A DNA stretch of 8,634 nt, taken from positions 1-8,634 of the forward strand of contig JAFAFD010000296.1 in assembly GCA_023423675.1 (NCBI GenBank), written 5' to 3'. Of the stretch, positions 1-6,644 are shown piece by piece. The notes under the pieces are model-generated. The model saw only the letters and a list, made by a program, of their open reading frames with translations, ran no database searches and was not told the origin of the DNA. A program made the position numbers and the translations under genes. Numbering within the stretch: position 1 is the stretch's first letter; each line of letters begins with the position of its first letter. This DNA comes from Pseudomonadota bacterium (GTDB taxonomy: Bacteria; Pseudomonadota; Gammaproteobacteria; Xanthomonadales; Xanthomonadaceae).

Positions 1-63
1 GGTTTACGGCGTGTCCTGACCACCCACACCGCCCCGCCATCCCACGGATAGCCGCTCTGGCTT

Positions 64-81
64 TTGACGTTGACGTTGATT
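64..81 (+). repeat. short hexamer tandem repeat (TTGACG x2 plus TTGATT)
   Basis: TTGACG occurs at 64-69 and again at 70-75, followed by the variant TTGATT at 76-81. It lies in the noncoding tail downstream of the hydrolase gene. Degenerate hexamer runs of this type are, as far as I recall, common between genes in Xanthomonadaceae. No function is visible. Positions 1-63 hold nothing I can identify. Confidence 0.4.
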
Positions 82-89
82 CCGCAGGT

Positions 90-108
90 GCAGGGCTGCA
101 AGCCCTGC
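90..108 (-). terminator. stem-loop downstream of the hydrolase, possible terminator
   Basis: There is a perfect 8-bp stem (GCAGGGCT at 90-97 with AGCCCTGC at 101-108) around a 3-base loop, 15 bases past the TAA stop of the minus-strand hydrolase. On that strand the stem is not followed directly by a T-run, so it is a poor intrinsic terminator. It may instead protect the 3' end of the message or be a repeat-type palindrome. Confidence 0.35.
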
Positions 109-122
109 CGAACGAACACCCC

Positions 123-1010
<888 letters not shown>

Positions 1011-1035
1011 GCGGCAATTATCGAGGGCCCCCCGT

Positions 1036-1041
1036 TAAATA
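1036..1041 (-). promoter_or_regulatory. possible -10 element for the hydrolase gene
   Basis: On the minus strand this reads TATTTA inside an AT-rich patch (ATTATTTAAC), in an otherwise GC-rich gap 26 bases before the ATG. It differs from TATAAT at two positions. No convincing -35 hexamer is found at normal spacing. This is the only promoter-like patch between the ggt terminator and the hydrolase start. Confidence 0.25.
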
Positions 1042-1066
1042 ATCGCTAGGCGGAATTGCCGGCCAG

Positions 1067-1100
1067 AAAACGCAGAACCCCGCCGGGTGGCGGGGTTCTG
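1067..1100 (-). terminator. intrinsic terminator of ggt
   Basis: A perfect 12-bp GC-rich stem (1073-1084 with 1089-1100) closes a 4-base loop. On the minus strand it is followed by CG and then TTTT (1070-1067). It lies 53 bases past the ggt stop codon and before the hydrolase gene, so it should end the fdx-ggt transcript. It is the clearest intrinsic terminator in the window. Confidence 0.85.
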
Positions 1101-1122
1101 GGGGTATTGGTGATTCTCATTT

Positions 1123-1145
1123 CGCCGGGCATGGCCCGGCGCTAC
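1123..1145 (-). repeat. SMAG (GTAG) palindromic element
   Basis: On the minus strand this reads GTAG followed by a perfect 8-bp hairpin (CGCCGGGC paired with GCCCGGCG, loop CAT). A GTAG tetranucleotide before a short stem-loop is the defining form of the SMAG repeats of Stenotrophomonas maltophilia, a REP-like family mobilised by RAYT transposases. It sits only 8 bases past the ggt stop, upstream of the intrinsic terminator. It would therefore lie in the 3' UTR of the ggt message and could affect its stability. Confidence 0.85.
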
Positions 1146-1152
1146 CGCCGCC

Positions 1153-2883
1153 TCAGTGCGCCGGTATTACCTGGGCGCTGCCCACCGGGTTGCGCGGGTC
1201 GCTGCCGCCGTAGAGCTTGTTGGCCTTGCGGTCCCACTCCACGGTCTGCAGGTTGCCCCACACGTGGCTGGAGCCGCGGCCACCGGCGGCGACGTCGCCC
1301 GGCAGGTCGATCTTGTGGCCCATCGCCTGCAGCTGCTTCACGGTGTCCGCGTCGAAGGCATCGCTCTCGGCCTCGATCAGGTCCGGCAGCCACTGGTGGT
1401 GGTAGCGCGGCAACGCGGCCACCTGCTGCGCGTCCAGGCCGGCGTCGTAGCCGAGGATGCCCAGCAGCACCATGGTGATGATGCGGCTGCCGCCCGGGGT
1501 GCCCAGCACCACCACCTTGTCGGCGTTCTCCATGAAGGTGGGCGTCATCGAGCTGAGCATGCGCTTGCCCGGCTTCGGTGCGTTGGCCGCATAGCCCATC
1601 ACGCCAAAGGCATTCGGGGTGCCCGGCTTCAGCGCGAAGTCGTCCATCTCGTTGTTCAGCAGCACGCCGGTGCCCTTGGGAATCAGCCCCGAGCCGTACA
1701 GCAGGTTGACGGTCTGGGTGGCGCCGACGCGGTTGCCATCGCGGTCGATGATCGAGAAATGCGTGGTCTCGTCATCTTCCAGCGGGGTCGGGTTGCCCGA
1801 CAGCAGGTCGCTGGGGGTGGCCTTGTCCGGGTGGATCGTGGCCCGCAGGCCCTGCGCGTAATCCTTGCTGGTCAGCACCTTCTGCGGAATCTGCACGAAG
1901 TCCGGATCGCCGAGGAAGAAGGTGCGGTCGCGGTAGGCGCGGCGCATCGCTTCCACCACCAGGTGGGTGCGGTGGGCCGCATCCATCTGCTTGATGTCCC
2001 AGCCTTCGAGGATCTGCAGCATGCTGGCCAGGGCGATGCCACCGGACGACGGCGGCGGCGCGGTGGTGATCTTCCAGCCGTTGTAGTCGAACACGATCGG
2101 CTCGCGCAGCTTGACCTGGTAGCCGGCCAGCTCGTCGGCCGTCCATTTGCCACCGGCCTGCTTCACGCCTTCCAGCAGCAGCTTGCCGGTCTGGCCCTTG
2201 TAGAAGCCATCGCGACCGCCGGCCGCCAGGCGCTCCAGGGTCTGGGCCAGCTCAGGCTGCTTGAACAGATCGCCGGTGGCGATCGGCTTGCCGTTGCGCA
2301 GGTAGACCTCGCGCGTGCCGGGGAAACGTTCCATCACCTCGCGGCGCGAGGCGTAGCCCTTGGCCATGCGGTCATAGACCGGGAAACCTTCGCGGGCGAT
2401 GCGGATGGCCGGCTGCAGCGAGGCCGACAGCGGCAGCTTGCCGTGCTTGGCCGACAGTTCCACCAGCGCGGCGGGCAGGCCCGGGATGCCGGCCGACCAC
2501 GGGCCGTTGACCGAGCGGTCACGGTCCAGGTTGCCCTGCTTGTCCAGGAACGCCTGCGGGGTCGCGGCCGCCGGGGCGGTCTCGCGCGCATCCAGCATGA
2601 TGTCCTTGCCGGTGGCTGCATCGTGCAGCAGGAAGAAGCCGCCGCCGCCCAGGCCCGAGCTGATCGGCTCGACCACGGCCAGGGTGGAGGACACCGCCAC
2701 CGCGGCGTCGAAGGCGTTGCCGCCCTGCGCCAGGATGTCGATGCCGGCCTGGGTGGCCAGCGCATGACCACTGGCGATGGCCGCGCCATCAGGGCGCTCG
2801 GCACGGGCGGTGGTTTCGGCCCAGGCCAGCGGGCTCAGCACCAGGCTGAGCAGCAGCAGGGGGCGGACGATCAGCGTCTTCAT
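1153..2883 (-). CDS. ggt: gamma-glutamyltransferase (gamma-glutamyltranspeptidase), periplasmic
   Basis: The enzyme hydrolyses or transfers the gamma-glutamyl group of glutathione and related compounds in the periplasm. The 576-residue proenzyme starts with a signal peptide (hydrophobic stretch about 8-20, AWA at 20-22, likely cut before Glu23). Conserved features in order are LDARETAP with substrate-binding Arg100; the self-processing and catalytic Thr373 in TTHFS; NNEMDDF (411-416); SSMTPT (444-449); and GTPGGSRI (461-468), which forms the oxyanion region. Processing before Thr373 would give a large subunit of about 350 residues and a small subunit of 204, as in Escherichia coli GGT. A lid loop is present, with Phe426 where E. 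coli has Tyr444. The frame stays open further upstream, but the ATG at 2883 begins the signal peptide. That ATG overlaps the ferredoxin stop (ATGA), which suggests coupled translation. A GGAG lies 11 bases upstream. Confidence 0.97.
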   Translation of the reverse strand: MKTLIVRPLLLLSLVLSPLAWAETTARAERPDGAAIASGHALATQAGIDILAQGGNAFDAAVAVSSTLAVVEPISSGLGGGGFFLLHDAATGKDIMLDARETAPAAATPQAFLDKQGNLDRDRSVNGPWSAGIPGLPAALVELSAKHGKLPLSASLQPAIRIAREGFPVYDRMAKGYASRREVMERFPGTREVYLRNGKPIATGDLFKQPELAQTLERLAAGGRDGFYKGQTGKLLLEGVKQAGGKWTADELAGYQVKLREPIVFDYNGWKITTAPPPSSGGIALASMLQILEGWDIKQMDAAHRTHLVVEAMRRAYRDRTFFLGDPDFVQIPQKVLTSKDYAQGLRATIHPDKATPSDLLSGNPTPLEDDETTHFSIIDRDGNRVGATQTVNLLYGSGLIPKGTGVLLNNEMDDFALKPGTPNAFGVMGYAANAPKPGKRMLSSMTPTFMENADKVVVLGTPGGSRIITMVLLGILGYDAGLDAQQVAALPRYHHQWLPDLIEAESDAFDADTVKQLQAMGHKIDLPGDVAAGGRGSSHVWGNLQTVEWDRKANKLYGGSDPRNPVGSAQVIPAH

Positions 2884-3161
2884 TCGGATGGGGGCTCCGC
2901 GTAGAGTTCGGGGTGATCGTGCTGCAGTCGGCGCAACTTGGCCAGCAGCTGGACTTCCGTTTCCACGATCTCCGGGTCCGGGTCGATGCATTCGACCGGG
3001 CAGACGACCACGCACTGTGGCTCGTCGAAGTGACCCACGCATTCGGTGCAGCGCGCAGGGTCGATCAGGTAGATGGTTTCACCCATCGAAATGGCCTGGT
3101 TCGGGCAGGCCGGCTCGCAGACGTCACAGTTGACGCAGAGCTCGTTGATTTTCAGCGACAT
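2880..3161 (-). CDS. yfhL: YfhL/Alvin-type 2[4Fe-4S] ferredoxin
   Basis: This is a 93-residue cytoplasmic electron carrier with nine cysteines. The first set is C9-x2-C12-x2-C15-x3-C19-Pro. The second is C38-x2-C41-x8-C50-x3-C54-Pro, with a further Cys58. The eight-residue insertion between Cys41 and Cys50, and the acidic, helical C-terminal extension from about residue 59, mark the Allochromatium vinosum (Alvin) or YfhL class, known for two clusters with unusually low and unequal potentials. Its redox partners are unknown from this window. GAGGAG lies 7 bases before the ATG, a strong ribosome binding site. The gene is 131 bases downstream of the lipoprotein gene, across a hairpin-rich gap, and overlaps ggt by four bases. 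The same gene sits between ggt and coaD in Pseudomonas aeruginosa (from memory), which supports the assignment. Confidence 0.95.
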   Translation of the reverse strand: MSLKINELCVNCDVCEPACPNQAISMGETIYLIDPARCTECVGHFDEPQCVVVCPVECIDPDPEIVETEVQLLAKLRRLQHDHPELYAEPPSE

Positions 3162-3181
3162 GGCGATACTCCTCGCCCGCG

Positions 3182-3194
3182 CCTTGGGACAAGG
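3182..3194 (-). promoter_or_regulatory. small stem-loop just upstream of the ferredoxin ribosome binding site
   Basis: CCTTG (3182-3186) pairs with CAAGG (3190-3194) around a 3-base loop, 7 bases before the GAGGAG at 3174-3169. It shares base 3194 with the larger neighbouring stem, so the two cannot both be fully paired. It may be an accidental short palindrome. Confidence 0.25.
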
Positions 3195-3223
3195 ACCGGC
3201 CCGCGCGGGCGCGCGGGTCGGTC
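3194..3223 (-). terminator. strong 13-bp stem-loop between lipoprotein and ferredoxin genes
   Basis: The arms 3194-3206 and 3211-3223 pair over 13 bp, with one G-T wobble, around a 4-base loop. Nearly every pair is GC. On the minus strand it lies 69 bases past the lipoprotein stop and is followed by CCTTGTCCC, only a weak T-rich stretch. It is probably a partial terminator or an attenuating or stabilising structure, rather than a full intrinsic terminator. Confidence 0.5.
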
Positions 3224-3232
3224 AGGTCATCA

Positions 3233-3278
3233 GCGGCGCCCTTGCGGAGCGCCGCCCGGGCCATGCCGGAGCATGGCC
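3233..3278 (-). repeat. two further palindromes 3' of the lipoprotein gene
   Basis: The first is GCGGCGC at 3233-3239 pairing with GCGCCGC at 3249-3255 (7 bp, 9-base loop). The second is GGCCATGC at 3259-3266 pairing with GCATGGCC at 3271-3278 (8 bp, 4-base loop). Neither has a T-run or a GTAG lead. Together with 3194-3223 they make the 3' UTR of the lipoprotein message a chain of hairpins. Confidence 0.45.
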
Positions 3279-3292
3279 GCCATGGCACGGTC

Positions 3293-3784
3293 TTACTTGG
3301 CTTCGACGAAAATGTACTCGGCGCCGGTCGGCTGCACGGCAGCCTGCACACGCGCGTTGTCAGCGGACTGGCCGATGAAGACGACGCGCACGCCCTTCAT
3401 CGAATCCGGCGAGACGTCCTTGAACACGGCCTGGATCATGTCAGCCATCTTGCCCGAGGCCGACGAACCGAAGGCCAGCATGTTGCCCGGCTGCACGCCA
3501 CGGGCCACGGCCTGGGTCGCGCTTTCGGTCTGGCGCTCATACTTGGCCTGGAAGTCCGGGTCCGATTCCGGCGAGAGGTAATACAGGAACGGGCTGTTGG
3601 TGATGTTGCCCATGTTCTGGATCGCCACTTCCTGCAGGTACTTCTTCCAGCCTGCATCGTCTTCCTTGGCCGGAGCGACCAGGGCCTGCTTGGCTTCGTC
3701 GACCGGAGCGGCCTCTTCCTTCTTGCAGGCGGTGAAGGCCAGGGCAAACGAAGCGATCAGCATCGCGCGCATGGTGGTGTTCAT
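3293..3784 (-). CDS. predicted small lipoprotein of unknown function
   Basis: I do not recognise the family. The 163-residue product begins with a short hydrophobic signal (MRAMLIASFALAF) ending in FTAC, with Cys20 as the likely lipidated residue; Phe at -3 is a weaker lipobox position than Leu. Charged KKEE follows. The next 20 residues are Ala/Glu/Asp/Lys-rich, like a flexible tether. Residues 45-163 look like a small alpha/beta domain ending in strands (VRVVFIGQSA, AEYIFVEAK). No catalytic motif is visible. The start is secure: GGGAGG lies 6 bases before the ATG and the signal begins at once. It lies 77 bases downstream of coaD and 131 upstream of the ferredoxin. Since the ferredoxin is cytoplasmic and this protein would be in the envelope, adjacency does not imply a joint function. 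Confidence 0.85.
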   Translation of the reverse strand: MNTTMRAMLIASFALAFTACKKEEAAPVDEAKQALVAPAKEDDAGWKKYLQEVAIQNMGNITNSPFLYYLSPESDPDFQAKYERQTESATQAVARGVQPGNMLAFGSSASGKMADMIQAVFKDVSPDSMKGVRVVFIGQSADNARVQAAVQPTGAEYIFVEAK

Positions 3785-3843
3785 GGGTTTCCTCCCGAGT
3801 GGTGCGTGTGGTTTACGTAATGGGGGTGCGTGGTACTACTGGC

Positions 3844-3859
3844 CCTGCCGGCGGGCAGG
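3844..3859 (-). terminator. weak hairpin just past coaD
   Basis: CCTGCC (3844-3849) pairs with GGCAGG (3854-3859) around a 4-base loop, 2 bases after the coaD TAA on the minus strand. No T-run follows, so read-through into the lipoprotein gene is likely. I see no strong promoter in the remaining gap 3785-3843. Confidence 0.25.
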
Positions 3860-3861
3860 AT

Positions 3862-4976
<1,115 letters not shown>

Positions 4977-5021
4977 CGGCGCCCCCGGTGGGAGTTGTTC
5001 AAGAAATTCACCATGAGTGGG

Positions 5022-5027
5022 ATTGTA
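5022..5027 (-). promoter_or_regulatory. candidate -10 element for rsmD
   Basis: On the minus strand this reads TACAAT, one change from TATAAT, within GAATACAATCCC. It would start transcription near 5015, about 39 bases before the rsmD GTG. No matching -35 hexamer is present at 16-18 bases, because that space is filled by a GC-rich palindrome. The main support is position and the -10 match. Confidence 0.4.
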
Positions 5028-5031
5028 TTCG

Positions 5032-5048
5032 GCCGGGCGGCGCCCGGC
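5032..5048 (-). repeat. GC palindrome upstream of the rsmD promoter
   Basis: GCCGGGC (5032-5038) pairs perfectly with GCCCGGC (5042-5048) around a 3-base loop. It occupies the spacer and -35 region of the candidate rsmD promoter. It lacks the GTAG lead of a SMAG element. It could be an operator-like palindrome or chance in GC-rich DNA. Confidence 0.3.
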
Positions 5049-5148
5049 AGCAGTTGAAGCCACACCAACGCCCGAAGCAACAGCTGGCATTCCATGGGAT
5101 GGCGGGAAGGGGCGGTGCTGTTGGTGGGTGGCGACCGTTGGCGGCACT

Positions 5149-5185
5149 GGGTCGGATCCCGTTGCGCAGGAACGGGCTCTGACCC
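5149..5185. repeat. 37-bp imperfect inverted repeat (GGGTC...GACCC)
   Basis: The left arm GGGTCGGATCCCGTT (5149-5163) and right arm AACGGGCTCTGACCC (5171-5185) pair over 15 positions with two non-Watson-Crick pairs, around the 7-base loop GCGCAGG. From memory, near-identical GGGTCAGAGCCC...GGGATCCGACCC palindromes recur between genes in Stenotrophomonas and Xanthomonas. It is probably a dispersed family distinct from SMAG. It has no obvious terminator T-run. The rest of the gap 5049-5148 shows nothing I can identify. Confidence 0.6.
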
Positions 5186-5214
5186 CATGTGAATCCTGAT
5201 ATCTGACGGATTCC

Positions 5215-5237
5215 ATCCACGCATGGCGTGGATCTAC
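5215..5237 (-). repeat. SMAG (GTAG) palindromic element
   Basis: On the minus strand this reads GTAG followed by a perfect 8-bp hairpin (ATCCACGC paired with GCGTGGAT, loop CAT). It begins 3 bases after the stop codon of the HEPN-like gene, so it lies in that gene's 3' UTR, as the copy after ggt does. The stem differs from the other copies, as expected for subfamilies sharing only the GTAG and the hairpin form. Confidence 0.85.
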
Positions 5238-5240
5238 TGG

Positions 5241-5786
5241 TCAGGCCCCAGCCAGATCGATCCCGTCGCTCTGGAAAAGCCGCGCATTGACCAGACTCTC
5301 GACGAACTCGGCCACTTCCCACAGGTCGTGCGGCTTGATCTTCGCGGGTGACCAGTACTGGCCATGGGCGATCCAGTGACGAAGCTGGAATGCGCTGTTA
5401 ATCCGGTCGTACTGGTGATGGGTCAGCACCCCCTGCTGCAGCCAGGCCTTGACGATGTCTTCCACCAGTGCGGCCTTGTTGCGCTTGCGATTGAACACTC
5501 GGATGAGGACCCTGGACAGTCCATCCTTGAGATTCAGACGCTTTCGGCTTGCATAATCCAGTCGGAAGCACGCCTCCAGGAAGGCCAGCAGCGCCATCAT
5601 ATCCCGACGCTGCTGGACCAGCAGACATGCATTGTGGCGAGCTTCCAGCTCCTGCCGGGACAGGTCCGCGTTATCGGAATTGGACTCTGAGAAGAGCTGC
5701 CCGATCGCGTCACGGGCGGTGATGTGATGGCCCATCACCTGCATGTAATTAGGAAGATCGGGATTAACGACGAATGGCGTGGCCAC
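5241..5786 (-). CDS. HEPN-like domain protein, putative ribonuclease or toxin
   Basis: I cannot name the gene. The 181-residue product is predicted almost wholly alpha-helical. Residues 131-145 contain LRHWIAHGQYW, in which Arg136-x4-His141-Gly fits the R-x4-6-H signature of HEPN domains. That motif is the RNase active site in many toxin-antitoxin, abortive-infection and CRISPR-linked proteins. An upstream segment (LEACFRLDYASRKR, 70-83) and a final helix (LWEVAEFVESLVNARLF) complete a plausible helical bundle. Not all HEPN proteins cut RNA, so activity is inferred. The chosen GTG at 5786 overlaps the preceding gene by 23 bases and has only a weak GGAT upstream. An ATG at 5744, 19 bases after the preceding stop, is the alternative and also lacks a good ribosome site. 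GC content is lower than in the neighbours, consistent with acquisition. Confidence 0.75.
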   Translation of the reverse strand: MATPFVVNPDLPNYMQVMGHHITARDAIGQLFSESNSDNADLSRQELEARHNACLLVQQRRDMMALLAFLEACFRLDYASRKRLNLKDGLSRVLIRVFNRKRNKAALVEDIVKAWLQQGVLTHHQYDRINSAFQLRHWIAHGQYWSPAKIKPHDLWEVAEFVESLVNARLFQSDGIDLAGA

Positions 5787-6333
5787 GGGCTACATCCATG
5801 ATGGCCGACTGCAAAGACTCAGCGTCCAGCGCGGTGTAGCGGATCCGGGGCGGCGAGGTGGATACTTTCCAGACGTAGGCGGCCAGATCAATCGGTTTCG
5901 CCTCTCGATCAGGCCGAGCTCCTTCCGAAGCAGTCGATCCGGCAAGCATCGGCCGGTCCGCATCCGGCGAGGCCAGCACGAAGCGGACTGCGCCATGAAG
6001 ACCCATCAGATCCACGCGCCCCGGCGACCCCAGCAGGATCGTTCCGACGGGGACGAAGCGGACGCTGCTGTTTCCCAGATCGATGTTCAGACTGGGTGCG
6101 GTGTAGCTGCCCAGCACGTCTTCACGGAGTTCCACTCTGGATGTGCTGGTCTGCACGGCACCGGTCTCGATGTACCCGGCAAGAAGCTCCTGCACCGTTG
6201 CATAGAGAAGCTCGATCTTCTTCAGCCATTGGCGCCTGCGCTCACTCAGGTTGCCGCTGACTGCCCGTCCCGCATTCTGCTCCCTCAGGAACTGATCGAA
6301 ATCCAGGTGCCTTGCCATGTGGAAGATCGCCAT
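5764..6333 (-). CDS. hypothetical protein, partner of the HEPN-like gene
   Basis: I do not recognise this 189-residue protein. Residues 30-56 ([18 protein letters not shown]...) look like a long amphipathic helix. Residues 62-122 alternate in a beta-rich pattern ([44 protein letters not shown]). A low-complexity linker (about 123-146) leads to a short C-terminal domain with [14 protein letters not shown] and a final helix. It has no signal peptide, membrane segment, DNA-binding helix-turn-helix or nucleotidyltransferase motif that I can see. The ATG at 6333 has GGAG 7 bases upstream, a good ribosome site; a second ATG is five codons in. It overlaps the HEPN-like gene by about 23 bases, so the two are co-transcribed and probably act together, for example as antitoxin or sensor and effector. 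That role is inference only. Confidence 0.75.
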   Translation of the reverse strand: MAIFHMARHLDFDQFLREQNAGRAVSGNLSERRRQWLKKIELLYATVQELLAGYIETGAVQTSTSRVELREDVLGSYTAPSLNIDLGNSSVRFVPVGTILLGSPGRVDLMGLHGAVRFVLASPDADRPMLAGSTASEGARPDREAKPIDLAAYVWKVSTSPPRIRYTALDAESLQSAIMDVARGHAIRR

Positions 6334-6644
6334 CGGTGCGCTCCGGAAATTGTCTCACGAGACTGCCCGGCATTGCGGGGCTAGGCAAGAGTGCGAAGAC
6401 GACACATGGAGCGTTCCCCCGGCACCATCCCTCCGCGCGGGCGACGCCCAGCTGCAAGGGGCAGTCCGGCTGCACAGGGCCGAGCCATTGCCGACCGACC
6501 CTTGGGGCGGAAACGACCCACCGCGACGCTGCAACTGGAACCTTGGCAGCCCTGCCCGACCAACCCCTTGATTTCGGGACAATCAGCCATACCCCTTGGC
6601 CAGGCCGCACGCGCTGGCGCGGCATTGCACACGGAGCCCTATCG
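6334..6644. other. divergent intergenic region between the HEPN-like pair and htpG
   Basis: These 311 bases separate two divergent transcripts and must hold both promoters. I see a small palindrome, GTCTC-AC-GAGAC (6352-6363), 18 bases before the minus-strand ATG. It could be an operator, but a 5-bp arm is easily chance. A possible heat-shock promoter lies at 6567-6592. No convincing promoter for the minus-strand pair was found. No tRNA, SMAG element or small gene is apparent; the open frames crossing it have atypical composition and no recognisable product. Confidence 0.5.
6567..6592 (+). promoter_or_regulatory. possible sigma-32 heat-shock promoter of htpG
   Basis: CTTGATT (6567-6573) resembles the sigma-32 -35 element CTTGAAA. 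After 11 bases, AGCCATAC (6585-6592) matches the CCAT core of the -10 consensus CCCCATNT. Shifting the -10 by two bases (CCATACCC) gives a 13-base spacer. Transcription would begin near 6600, about 45 bases before the ATG. HtpG is sigma-32 controlled in many proteobacteria. The match is partial, and a sigma-70 reading is worse. Confidence 0.4.

Noticed and set aside
1013..1060. Separated inverted repeat GGCAATT ... AATTGCC upstream of the hydrolase
   Set aside because: Seven-base arms 34 bases apart are expected by chance and do not match a known operator form.
1156..2904. 582-codon open frame on the plus strand opposite ggt
   Set aside because: It is exactly antisense to a complete GGT with signal peptide and catalytic residues. 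The product is His/Arg/Gln/Gly-rich without a recognisable domain, as expected for the reverse complement of GC-rich coding DNA.
5017..5199. Small plus-strand frames between rsmD and the HEPN-like gene
   Set aside because: They run through inverted repeats and GC palindromes, lack ribosome sites and have no plausible product.
4977..5216. 80-residue N-terminal extension of rsmD to the ATG at 5216
   Set aside because: It would read through the 37-bp inverted repeat and the candidate promoter, and makes RsmD far longer than its family. The conserved region starts just after the GTG at 4976.
5983..6060. Possible nucleotidyltransferase (MNT) motif in the HEPN partner ([10 protein letters not shown])
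   Set aside because: The GS-to-acidic spacing and the second Asp of MNT proteins are missing. The residues fit a beta-rich core better, so an assignment to the known HEPN/MNT system is not supported.
6312..6644. 111-residue N-terminal extension of HtpG
   Set aside because: It overlaps the start of the divergent gene and has no Hsp90 similarity. The ATG at 6645 has a ribosome site and the normal N-terminus.
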